DNA of 64,000 nucleotides from Candidatus Binatia bacterium (GTDB taxonomy: Bacteria > Desulfobacterota > Binatia > UBA9968 > JAJDTQ01). The DNA lies in the NCBI GenBank assembly GCA_951813575.1, contig OX638375.1, forward strand, positions 4,132,752 to 4,196,751, written 5' to 3'. Under the pieces are notes generated by a model. That model was not told where the DNA came from and ran no database searches. It was given only the letters and a program-made list of their open reading frames with translations. Shown in pieces: positions 34,188 to 42,228 of this stretch; within the stretch, counting starts at the first letter, position 1; the number at the start of each line of letters is the position of its first letter. The translations under genes and the position numbers were made by a program.

Positions 34188-35435
34188 ATGTCCGTGACGC
34201 CGTCCCCCTCCTTCATCCGCTCCAACCTCCAGCGTTTCGCGGCCGAGGCCCGGGACCTGGGGCGGGAGCGGCGCCGCCTGCTGGGCATCGTGACGGGCGG
34301 GCACATCGTAATCCACTGGTTTCAGCAGCTCTTCCCGATGGCGCTGCCGTTCATCGCCAGCGGTCTTGGCCTCAGCGGGGTCCAGGTGGGGTTGCTGGCA
34401 GCAGCCCGGCAGTTCGGGCAGGGTACTCTGAATCTGCCCGCCGGCATGCTGGGCGACGCGCTGTACCGCCATCGAGACGTGATCCTGGCGTCCTCCCTGG
34501 TCATGATGGGTGTGGCCTATCTGCTCTTCGGCAGCCGCGGCGGTTTTTGGGCGGCTTTCGCCGCCAGCGTGCTCATCGGCTTCGGCACCGCGCTGTGGCA
34601 TCCCACCGCGGCCGCCACTCTCACTTCCAAGTTCCCGCAACGCCGGGCCACGGCCATGGCGGTCCACGGCACCGGCGCTACACTAAGCGACAGTCTGTCG
34701 CCGGTGGCCCAAGGGGCGTTGGTGGCGGCGTTGGCTTGGGACGCGGTCCTCTGGTGGCACATCGTGCCGGGCGTGATCTTCGGCTTTCTTGTCTTCCGGG
34801 GTCTGCTCGGCACCTTCAGGCAGGACGTGAGGGTGCCGTCCCGCACCACGCGCTTCCGTGAAATCCTGGCGTTGCTGCGACACGGCTCTTTCGTGGCCAT
34901 TTCGGCGTCGAGGGGCCTTCTGACCATGGGGCGCGTGGTGATCCTGACCTTTCTGCCCGTCTATCTGGTCACGGAGCTTCACTTCACGGCGGAGGCGCTG
35001 GGAGTCTACCTCTTTCTGCTCCACGTCGTGGGGATCTTCTCCCAGACCCCCCTGGGCTACATGTCCGATCGCTACGGTCGGAAGCCGGTGCTGGTTCCGT
35101 CGATGGTCGTGCTGGGCGTGCTCTACATGCTCCTGGCCGTAGCTCCGCCCGTGACAGCCCTGACCCTCGTCATCATCGTAATCGGGACCTTCTTCTACAC
35201 TCTGATGAACGTGATGACCGCGGTGATATCGGACGTGTCCGGCGCCAACGTGCAGGCATCGTCCCAGGGCCTGACCACGGTGATCGCCCAGGTGGCGGTG
35301 TTGCCGACCCCGATCATCGCCGGGTACCTGGTGGACCACTACGGTTACGGCTCCGCGTTCGTCCTGGCGGGAGTGTGCGTTCTCCTCTCGGCGGCCTGCC
35401 TTATGCCGTTGAAGCTGTACGCAGGAGAGAAGTAA
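34188..35435 (+). CDS. MFS transporter (Fsr-like)
   Basis: A 415-residue major facilitator with twelve predicted helices. LPAGMLGDALYRHRDVIL near residue 85 is the loop 2-3 motif, GFGTALWHPTAAATL near 125 recalls fosmidomycin-resistance (Fsr) exporters, and GYMSDRYGRKPVL near 290 is the second-half motif. The N-terminal 30 residues are charged and cytoplasmic. It begins 13 nt after the toxin gene but is unlikely to be functionally tied to it. The substrate is unknown. Confidence 0.9.
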   Translation: MSVTPSPSFIRSNLQRFAAEARDLGRERRRLLGIVTGGHIVIHWFQQLFPMALPFIASGLGLSGVQVGLLAAARQFGQGTLNLPAGMLGDALYRHRDVILASSLVMMGVAYLLFGSRGGFWAAFAASVLIGFGTALWHPTAAATLTSKFPQRRATAMAVHGTGATLSDSLSPVAQGALVAALAWDAVLWWHIVPGVIFGFLVFRGLLGTFRQDVRVPSRTTRFREILALLRHGSFVAISASRGLLTMGRVVILTFLPVYLVTELHFTAEALGVYLFLLHVVGIFSQTPLGYMSDRYGRKPVLVPSMVVLGVLYMLLAVAPPVTALTLVIIVIGTFFYTLMNVMTAVISDVSGANVQASSQGLTTVIAQVAVLPTPIIAGYLVDHYGYGSAFVLAGVCVLLSAACLMPLKLYAGEK

Positions 35436-35562
35436 GGTGTTTCATGTTGCATAGTGGTTCGCAGCGATGTTTTCGGGAAACGAACCTGTTTCGTTCCACT
35501 ACGATCTCCCGGCAGTTGCTTCCGCGCCGTGATCGGTCAGGAGACGACTATCGGTTTGTGCT

Positions 35563-36129
35563 TCATCGTAAGTTGCGCATGAACACGAGTGCCGTGTACA
35601 CGAACACGGCGTCACCCGCCCAGCCTATCCAGACAAGCCCCCGGCCTGCATCAAGCCATACTACCAGGGCCACCGCGCCCACCAGCAGGTAGTAGACGAC
35701 TCCGGCGGCCTTGCCCGGAAGGTCCTCGCGGAGCCGGGATTGTCGCGCGGGGAGGGTTGCCCGGTTCCGGTACAGGAACTGCGCCGCGAGCGCGGTTGTC
35801 CCCAGCGGCACCCAGTAGCCCACGATTCCGAGCCACGCCGCCGCCAGCAGCGCGGACGTGTTGAACCACACGTCCGCCAGCACGTCCAGCCGTCCCCACT
35901 TGGCGCTCGCGGAGCCGGCCTTGCGCGCGAAGTATCCGTCCAGCACGTCGGAGAACGCGGTGGCCAGATACAGGACGAACAGCAGCGCGCCGGTGGAGGC
36001 GGAAGCCCCCCCGTGCGTTTCGAGCATGAGGTAGATGAAGGGCGCCGGGGCGACGAAGCGCCCCAGGGTCAGGCCATTGGCCAGCCCGCGGTAGAAGGTG
36101 GAGACGGGTGCGTCAGCCCCGGGGCTCAG
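35563..36129 (-). CDS. CDP-alcohol phosphatidyltransferase family membrane protein
   Basis: A small polytopic protein with the family signature D-x2-D-G-x2-A-R-x8-G-x3-D-x3-D, here DVLDGYFARKAGSASAKWGR continuing to LDVLAD. The first ATG is at 36027 (154 residues), which would remove the first helix; the frame stays open upstream and encodes GLTLGRFVAPAPFIYL. No ATG, GTG or TTG exists there, but a CTG at 36127-36129 overlaps the stop of nbaC in a CTGA tetranucleotide, echoing the 4-nt overlaps elsewhere. With it the protein is 188 residues. It would make a phospholipid from a CDP-alcohol; the acceptor is unknown. Confidence 0.78.
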   Translation of the reverse strand: MSPGADAPVSTFYRGLANGLTLGRFVAPAPFIYLMLETHGGASASTGALLFVLYLATAFSDVLDGYFARKAGSASAKWGRLDVLADVWFNTSALLAAAWLGIVGYWVPLGTTALAAQFLYRNRATLPARQSRLREDLPGKAAGVVYYLLVGAVALVVWLDAGRGLVWIGWAGDAVFVYTALVFMRNLR

Positions 36130-36644
36130 TTGACCGGCTCCATCACCGAGCCGCAGCCGTCACACTTCCGGTTGTCCTGGTTGCTCCAGAAGCGCTCGAA
36201 GATGGGCGGAAGCTGGGCGACGATGTCGGTGAGCTGCACGGATTCCTCGTAGATCTTGGCGTGGCAGTCGTCGCAGTACCACTGGAACCGGTCCAGCTCG
36301 CCCTCGCGCCGCTGGCGCTCGATGACGAGGCCCACGGTGTCGGCCTTCCGTTGCGGCGAGTGCGGCACCTTGGGAGGGAGCAGGAAGATCTCGCCCGCCC
36401 GGATGGGTATGTCCTTGGGCGCGCCGTCTTCCATGATCTTGAGCGTCATGTCGCCTTCGAGCTGGTAGAAGAACTCCTCGCCCTCGTCCACGTGGTAATC
36501 CTTGCGCGTGTTGGGTCCGCCCACCACCATGACCGTGAACTCGGTGTCCTTGTAGACCACCTGGTTGCCGACCGGCGGCTTGAGCAGGTGGCGGTGCTCT
36601 TCGATCCATTTGGCGAAATTGAGAGGCGGTGTGATGCGGCTCAT
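36126..36644 (-). CDS. nbaC: 3-hydroxyanthranilate 3,4-dioxygenase
   Basis: A 172-residue cupin dioxygenase that opens the ring of 3-hydroxyanthranilate to 2-amino-3-carboxymuconate semialdehyde. The iron ligands His51, Glu57 and His95 and substrate residues Arg47 and Arg99 are in their expected places. The C-terminal rubredoxin-like iron site typical of the bacterial enzyme is present (Cys124-x2-Cys127 and Cys161-x2-Cys164). Length is standard and GGGAGGAAACC precedes the ATG. Other tryptophan/nitrobenzoate pathway genes are not next to it, but two ACMSD-type amidohydrolases lie 3-5 kb away. Confidence 0.95.
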   Translation of the reverse strand: MSRITPPLNFAKWIEEHRHLLKPPVGNQVVYKDTEFTVMVVGGPNTRKDYHVDEGEEFFYQLEGDMTLKIMEDGAPKDIPIRAGEIFLLPPKVPHSPQRKADTVGLVIERQRREGELDRFQWYCDDCHAKIYEESVQLTDIVAQLPPIFERFWSNQDNRKCDGCGSVMEPVN

Positions 36645-36723
36645 CCTGGTTTCCTCCCTTGAAGGCAGCCTTGGCTCACGGACCGCTCCCTTTCTATCAT
36701 GGCGCGGTCCGGGAAGGAAGAAT

Positions 36724-37218
36724 TTAGGCGGCGGGGTCCAGTCCCGCGGCCCACTGGACCACGTCCTCCTGGGCCGCGGTCTGGGGTCCGGCGCCGGCCT
36801 TCCGGACCGCGGCGCGCGCCGTGGCGGCACTCATGCCCAGCGCCAGCAGCGCGCACACGGCGAAGGTGCCGGTGCGGCCGATGCCGGCGGCGCAGTGGGC
36901 GAGGATGGCGTCTCCCGCTCTCAGCAACCGGGCCGTTTCCCGCGCCAGGCTCCAGAAGGCCTCGCGGTCCGCCGGCGCCTCGAAATCCTCCACCGGAAAG
37001 CTCTCGTGCGCCCATGGAATCCTGGCTTCCCGCAGCGCGCGGGCGTAGAGCGGCGACTTGTCCTGCAGCTCATCGGGCGGCACGAGGCAGATCACGCGGC
37101 TGATCTCGTGCTCCACGATGGCCCGCCACGCTTCGTCGAACACCTCGTAGCGTCCCGGCATGCTGCCGAGATAGAGGCGGCCGGTGATCCCGTCGGGAAG
37201 GTCTACGGCACGGTACAT
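36724..37218 (-). CDS. Dual-specificity/tyrosine protein phosphatase-like
   Basis: A 164-residue protein with the P-loop signature HCAAGIGRT near residue 109, matching HCx5R of cysteine phosphatases, and an upstream Asp in the PVEDFEAP loop that could act as general acid. The N-terminal RLYLGSMPGRYE resembles bacterial tyrosine phosphatases that work on proteins or phosphoinositides. The start is ATG 37218. It lies 79 nt upstream of nbaC on the same strand; a functional link is unclear. Confidence 0.85.
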   Translation of the reverse strand: MYRAVDLPDGITGRLYLGSMPGRYEVFDEAWRAIVEHEISRVICLVPPDELQDKSPLYARALREARIPWAHESFPVEDFEAPADREAFWSLARETARLLRAGDAILAHCAAGIGRTGTFAVCALLALGMSAATARAAVRKAGAGPQTAAQEDVVQWAAGLDPAA

Positions 37219-37303
37219 CAACGCGGTTCCTGGATCGCGGCACAACGGGCGCGTACCGGTCCGCGACCGGTCCGTGCGTCCTCGCGCCTTGCCGGTGGCC
37301 GGC

Positions 37304-38314
37304 TCACACCGTCCGGCGCAGCTCGGCGGCGGTGTCCGCCAGCAGCCTGGCCTTGGCAAAGGCCAGTTCGCGGCTCACGGTCATGAGGCCGCAGTCGGGT
37401 GCCAGCAGGAGCCTTTCCGGGTCGAGGTAGCGGAGGACGTCACGGACCCGCGTCACCACGGATTCCACCGGCGGCACCGGGACGTCGCTGGGGTCCACGC
37501 AGCCGAACATGACGAGCCGCTCCTTGCACACTTCCAGGATGGCCGGATCGTAGTTGCTGCGGGCGAACTCCACCGCGAAGCCGCTGATGTTGGTATCGAG
37601 CAGGAGCGGGAACAGCTCCGGGTACTCGTACTCGTGTTGCAGGTCCTTGCCGCCGGGATAGCCGTAACAGAGGTGGACGATGGTGGGGACGGTGATGCCC
37701 TCGATGCAGCGGTCGAGAGCCCGGGCGCCGTAGGCCGCGACCTTCTCGTGGTAGCGGGTCATGGCGGGCTCGTCGATCTGCAGCACGTCGGCACCGGCGG
37801 CCTGGAGGTCCTGCAGCTCCTGGTTGAGGGCCGCGGCCACGTCCATGGCCATGGCCGCCTCGTCGCCGTAGTGGTTGTCCAGGGTGCTGTCCACCACGGT
37901 CATGGGCCCGGGCACCGCCATCTTCACCGGCCGGTCCGTGCGCCCCTTGGCGAATTGCAGGTCCTCCACCACGGCGGGCTTCCGCCGCTTGAGGGCGCCG
38001 TACACGTGGGGTACCTGGTGCACGTCGTCGCGCCGCCGGTACACCCCCTTGGGGACCCGGTTCACCGTGTCCACGCCTTCCAGCGAGTTCAGGATGTGGT
38101 CGATGAAATGCGGCCGCCGCTGTTCGCCGTCGGTGACCAGATCCAGGCCCGCCAGCTCCTGGTCGCGGATGGCCACGCTGGTGGCGTCGTCGAGGCCTTC
38201 GCGGAGCCGTTCTCCCTCCAGATTGAACGTCGTCTGGCTGCGGACGGCGTCGGCCAGCCACCTGGGTCGCGGAAAGCTGCCGATGGTGGTGGCGGCGATG
38301 GGCGGTAGTTGCAT
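37304..38314 (-). CDS. MetE C-terminal-like cobalamin-independent methyltransferase family protein
   Basis: A 336-residue single-domain homologue of the catalytic half of methionine synthase MetE. The zinc ligands of the family are seen as His and Cys in VHLCYGYP near residue 218 and Cys in APDCGL near 307; TTIGSFPRP at the N-terminus is typical. Stand-alone members include archaeal MetE and epoxyalkane:coenzyme M transferase, so it may move methyl groups or thiols in a catabolic route. GGAGG precedes ATG 38314; the in-frame ATG at 38326 would place that site inside the gene. Confidence 0.88.
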   Translation of the reverse strand: MQLPPIAATTIGSFPRPRWLADAVRSQTTFNLEGERLREGLDDATSVAIRDQELAGLDLVTDGEQRRPHFIDHILNSLEGVDTVNRVPKGVYRRRDDVHQVPHVYGALKRRKPAVVEDLQFAKGRTDRPVKMAVPGPMTVVDSTLDNHYGDEAAMAMDVAAALNQELQDLQAAGADVLQIDEPAMTRYHEKVAAYGARALDRCIEGITVPTIVHLCYGYPGGKDLQHEYEYPELFPLLLDTNISGFAVEFARSNYDPAILEVCKERLVMFGCVDPSDVPVPPVESVVTRVRDVLRYLDPERLLLAPDCGLMTVSRELAFAKARLLADTAAELRRTV

Positions 38315-38363
38315 GGGAGCCTCCATGGGCGGTGTTCGATTAAAGCGGCGTGGACACTGTGCG

Positions 38364-39647
38364 TTACGCAGAGCTCGCCGCCGGGGTCAGACGGGGCGCC
38401 CGCGGTGAAATCTGCAGCACCAGGGCGGCGGCGATGATCGCCATGGTGGCGCCGGCGAGGAACGCGTACTCGTATTCCCCGAATACGTCGTAGACGATGC
38501 CGGCGATGTTGCCGGCCGAGCTGGCGCCGAGCTGATGCGCCAGAAAGATCCAGCCGAAGATGCGCGCCACCGCGTGCCGCCCGAAGGTGTCCGCGGCGAT
38601 GGCCGTGGTGGCGGGGCCGGTGGCGTACCAGTCGATGCCGTACACCGTGGCGAACACGATCAGTCCGGGGAGCGTGTCGACGTAGGGCAGCAGAAACAAC
38701 GCGCAGCCGCGCAGGAAGTAGGCCAGGGCCAGCACCTTGCGCGCGTCCACCCGGTCCACCAGCCAGCCGGCGCCGATGGTGCCGATGAAGCTGATGCCCC
38801 CCATGACGCCGAAGATCAGGCTGGCGGTGAAGAAGGGGATGCCCAGTTCTTCCACCACGTGCGGGATCAGGTGCAGGCCGATGAGCCCGTTGGCCGTCAC
38901 GCCGCAGACGAAGAAGCCGGCGCACAAGAGCCAGAACGTAGGGTGTCGGAAGGCGTCCCGAATGGGGGTGGCGGATGCCGCCGGCCCCGACCGCGCGGCC
39001 TCCGCGGCCGCCCCTCCGGCGGCCGCCAGTCCGTAGCGTTCCAGGCCCACGTCTTCGGGCTCGTCGCGCATCCACAGCGACACCAGCACCATGAGGCCGA
39101 AGGCCACGGCGGTCATGAACAGCATGCTGCCGCGCCAGCCGGTGGCGAGGATGACGAGCGAAAGCAGGGGCAGGAAGACCATCTGACCGGCGGCGTTGCC
39201 GTTAGTGAGAAGGCCGATGGTGACGCCGCGGTGCTTGACGAACCAGCGGTTGGCCACGGCAGCGGCCAGAACGGGAGTGGCGCTGGTGCCGATGCCCACC
39301 ACCAGCCCCCAGAACAACAAGAGCTGCCACCATTGCTGGATGAAAGCCGTGGCCGCCAGTCCCACCGTCACCAGGGCCAGCGAATAGTACACCACCCGGC
39401 GGACGCCGTAGCGGTCTACCAGCCAACCCGCGGCCGGCGCGCCGATGCCGAACAGGAGGAGGTTCATGGAGCCCGGCATGGAAGCCGAGGCGCGGGTCCA
39501 GCCAAACTCCGCTTCCAACGGTTTGATCAGAAGCGTCGCGGCGGAGCGGGTGCCGGCTGCCGTCAGGTTGACGCAGAAGGTCAGCGCCACGACGATCCAG
39601 CCGTAGAAGAAGGGAACCGAGAGGGGAGGTTGGCGCCGTGTCGCCAC
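38364..39647 (-). CDS. MFS transporter (OFA/monocarboxylate-like)
   Basis: A 427-residue, twelve-helix major facilitator. FYGWIVVALTFCVNL at the N-terminus, AAGWLVDRYGVRRVVY near residue 75 and GAGWLVDRVDARKVL near 290 match oxalate/formate antiporter-like monocarboxylate carriers. The start is GTG 39647. It is flanked by the MetE-like gene and two ACMSD-type amidohydrolases on the same strand, consistent with uptake of an organic acid for that pathway. Confidence 0.9.
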   Translation of the reverse strand: MATRRQPPLSVPFFYGWIVVALTFCVNLTAAGTRSAATLLIKPLEAEFGWTRASASMPGSMNLLLFGIGAPAAGWLVDRYGVRRVVYYSLALVTVGLAATAFIQQWWQLLLFWGLVVGIGTSATPVLAAAVANRWFVKHRGVTIGLLTNGNAAGQMVFLPLLSLVILATGWRGSMLFMTAVAFGLMVLVSLWMRDEPEDVGLERYGLAAAGGAAAEAARSGPAASATPIRDAFRHPTFWLLCAGFFVCGVTANGLIGLHLIPHVVEELGIPFFTASLIFGVMGGISFIGTIGAGWLVDRVDARKVLALAYFLRGCALFLLPYVDTLPGLIVFATVYGIDWYATGPATTAIAADTFGRHAVARIFGWIFLAHQLGASSAGNIAGIVYDVFGEYEYAFLAGATMAIIAAALVLQISPRAPRLTPAASSA

Positions 39648-39665
39648 GAAATGCCCGGTGAACCG

Positions 39666-40754
39666 CTAACCTAGCTGGTAGAAGCGCCGGGCGTTGGCGT
39701 GCAGGATCGCCGCCTTGTCGTCGTCCGTGAGTTTGGGGTTCTCCCGCAGCTCCTGTATCTCTTCCTTCGCAGTGGCGTGGTTCACCTCGTGCGGGAAGTC
39801 GGACGAGTAGAGGAACGGCTTGTTGCCCGCGAGGCGCACCGCGAAGGGCAGGGTCAACTCGTCTCCTTCCACGCCCACGAAGATGCGGCCGGCGTCCACG
39901 TGATTGAGGACGTAATCAGTGACGGACTCCTTGTCCTTGAGCTGGAGAAAGCGTCCGTTGGGATCGTACTGGATGTGGCTGCTCCAGGAACGCTCGAAGC
40001 GCTCCAGGCAGTTCACGAACCACGCGGCCCCGGCCTCCAGGAAGCCGAAGCGGGCGTTGGGGTAACGGTCCAGCACGCCGTTGAAGACGATGCCGGCGAA
40101 GTTGACCATCTGCCCGAAGGGGTGGCCCAGGGCGTTCACGGGCGCGTAGGGGCTCATGTCGTCCAACCCCATGTTGTCGTGCACGCCGCCGTGGATGCCG
40201 AGGGCGCAGCCTAGCCGGTCCGCCTCCTCGTAGATGGGCCAGTACCGCTCGTCCCCCAGGTGGTTCTGAAGCTGGGCCGCGCCGGTCCCCGGCAGCATGG
40301 CGCCGGCGAAGTGGAGCTCCTCCACGATGCGCCGCAGCTCCGCCACCGCTTCGTCCGGCTCGTGCAGCGGTATCAGCCCCACGGCCTGGAAGCGCGGGCT
40401 CCGGGCGGTGTACTCGTCGTGGAGCCAGTCGTTGTAGGCGCGGGACAGCTCGATGGCCCAGTCGCGGCTCACCACCCGGCCCAGGGTGAGACCGTTGGAA
40501 GGGTAGAGGACCGTGCGCTCGACGCCCACGTCCTCCAGGAACTCGATCCATCCCTCGGGTCCCACCTTGGCGAACGCGCCTTCGGGAACGAAATGGCGGT
40601 TGGTCGAGTGCAGGTGGTCGTTGGGCCCGAAGGGACTGCGCATGGACCAGTTGCTGACCCGGTAGTCCTCCGGCATCCGCTGCCAGATGGCCTCGTGGTC
40701 CTCCACCACGTGGCCGTCGCCGTCCACCACCGTCTGATCTTTCAGCGTGCTCAC
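39666..40754 (-). CDS. ACMSD-type amidohydrolase (copy A)
   Basis: A 362-residue metal-dependent hydrolase/decarboxylase of the amidohydrolase-2 family (ACMSD, gamma-resorcylate decarboxylase). Metal-site motifs are DGDGHVVED near residue 11, IHGGVHDN near 185, NALGHPFGQ near 208 and SSDFPHEVN with the catalytic Asp near 320. The usual DxHxH is replaced by DGDGHV, which is common in one subgroup. It starts with GTG 40754 overlapping the stop of copy B (GTGA), with GGGAGG upstream. The two copies are clear paralogues. Confidence 0.9.
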   Translation of the reverse strand: MSTLKDQTVVDGDGHVVEDHEAIWQRMPEDYRVSNWSMRSPFGPNDHLHSTNRHFVPEGAFAKVGPEGWIEFLEDVGVERTVLYPSNGLTLGRVVSRDWAIELSRAYNDWLHDEYTARSPRFQAVGLIPLHEPDEAVAELRRIVEELHFAGAMLPGTGAAQLQNHLGDERYWPIYEEADRLGCALGIHGGVHDNMGLDDMSPYAPVNALGHPFGQMVNFAGIVFNGVLDRYPNARFGFLEAGAAWFVNCLERFERSWSSHIQYDPNGRFLQLKDKESVTDYVLNHVDAGRIFVGVEGDELTLPFAVRLAGNKPFLYSSDFPHEVNHATAKEEIQELRENPKLTDDDKAAILHANARRFYQLG

Positions 40755-41872
40755 CGTTGGCCTCCCGTCTGCGCCACTCCTTCGCCCAGCCGGTAGAACC
40801 GTTGGGCGTTCCGGAAGAGGATGGCGTCCTTGTCGTCGTCGCTCAGCTCCTCATTCTCTTCCAGCTCCTGCAGCTCGTGCTTGCAGGTGGCCGCGTCCAC
40901 TTCGTGGGGGTAGTCCGAGGAGAACAGGAAGGGCTTGTTGCCCACCACCCGCACGGCCTCGGCGATGGACAGCTCGTCGCCCTCGACGCCCACGAAGATC
41001 CGGTCCTCGTCGATGTGGCGGCAGATGTAGTCGGTCATGCTCATGCCGTCGCCGAGATCGAGGAAACGCCCGCGGGGGTCGTACTGCACGTGGCTCGCCC
41101 AGGAGCCGTTGAAGCGCTCGAGGCACGTGAGCAGCCAGGCGCAACCCGCCTCGAGGAAGCCGATGCGAAGCCCGGGAAACTTGTCCAGGATACCGTTGAA
41201 GACGATGCCCGCGAAGCAGATCATCTGTCCCATGGGGTGGCCCAGGGCGTTCACCGGCGCGTAGGGCGTGAGGTCGTCCATGAGCATACCCTCGTGGGCG
41301 CCGCCGTGGATGCCGATGGCGCAGCCCAGCCGCTCGGCTTCCTGGTAGATGGGCCAGTAGCGCTCCGAGCCCAGGTGCGGCATGTTGGCGCCGGTGGACG
41401 GCAGCATGGCGCCGCACAGGCCCAGCTCCTCCACCATGCGCCGCAGCTCCTCGACCGCGGCCTTGGGCTCCTGCAACGGGAGCAGCCCCATGGCCTGGAA
41501 GCGCGGGCTCCGGGCCACGTAGGTCTCGTGGATCCAGTTGTTGTAGGCCCGTGCCAGCTCGACGGCCCAGTCCCGGCTCACGATCTTGCCGAAAGCCAGC
41601 CCGGCGCTGGTGTAGAGCACGGTGGCGTCGATGCGCACGTCCTCCAGGAACACCTCCCAGCCCTCCGGCCCCACGTTGGCGAAGGCCCCCTCCGGCACGT
41701 AGTGGCGGTTGGCGGAGTGCAGGTGGTCGATGGGCGGAAACGGGCTCTTGGCGCGCGCCTCCGAGAAGGTCTTGCCGATGTACTCCGGCGGCATGTTGCC
41801 GATGATGGCCGCAATGTCTTCGACCACGTGTCCGTCGCCGTCTATGATGCGTCGCGGATTGGTTGAGGTCAC
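40751..41872 (-). CDS. ACMSD-type amidohydrolase (copy B)
   Basis: A 373-residue paralogue of copy A, with IDGDGHVVEDI, IHGGAHEGM, NALGHPMGQ and SSDYPHEVD at the same places. Start GTG 41872 follows GGGAGGGAACACC. The pair may act as two steps or as a heteromeric enzyme; ACMSD-family members hydrolyse or decarboxylate aromatic or semialdehyde substrates. NbaC, whose product is the substrate of true ACMSD, is encoded 4 kb downstream on the same strand. Confidence 0.9.
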   Translation of the reverse strand: MTSTNPRRIIDGDGHVVEDIAAIIGNMPPEYIGKTFSEARAKSPFPPIDHLHSANRHYVPEGAFANVGPEGWEVFLEDVRIDATVLYTSAGLAFGKIVSRDWAVELARAYNNWIHETYVARSPRFQAMGLLPLQEPKAAVEELRRMVEELGLCGAMLPSTGANMPHLGSERYWPIYQEAERLGCAIGIHGGAHEGMLMDDLTPYAPVNALGHPMGQMICFAGIVFNGILDKFPGLRIGFLEAGCAWLLTCLERFNGSWASHVQYDPRGRFLDLGDGMSMTDYICRHIDEDRIFVGVEGDELSIAEAVRVVGNKPFLFSSDYPHEVDAATCKHELQELEENEELSDDDKDAILFRNAQRFYRLGEGVAQTGGQR

Positions 41873-42029
41873 GGTGTTCCCTCCCTGAGAATGAAATGCA
41901 GCAGTCGCGGGCGGTGGTTAGCCGTCTTTCGGGATTATCCGATCGCCGGGACCATGTCAATCTGGTTCGCGTCGGGTCGAGTACCGGACACCTTGCGTCA
42001 TTCCGGGCATCCATGACTTGACCCGGTCA

Positions 42030-42194
42030 CCCCATAACGTCACCCCGGTCACCCCGTGACGTCACCCCGGTCACCCGTGACGTCACCCCGGTCACCCGTG
42101 ACGTCACCCCGGTCACCCGTGACGTCACCCCGGTCACCCGTGACGTCACCCCGGTCACCCCATAACGTCACCCCGGGCTTGACCCGGGGTCCAG
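42030..42194. repeat. 21-bp tandem array ending in a palindromic arm
   Basis: At least four exact copies of the 21-bp unit GTCACCCCGGTCACCCGTGA(C) run from 42061 to 42144, with degenerate copies on both sides. The array runs into a left-type arm at 42167-42194 (GTCACCCCGGGCTTGACCCG..CCAG). Each unit repeats the first nine bases of the arm. The remaining gap back to the amidohydrolase gene (41873-42029) shows no other feature. Confidence 0.85.
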
Positions 42195-42228
42195 GGAGGG
42201 GAGGGGAGGGGTGGGGTGGAATCGCGCG

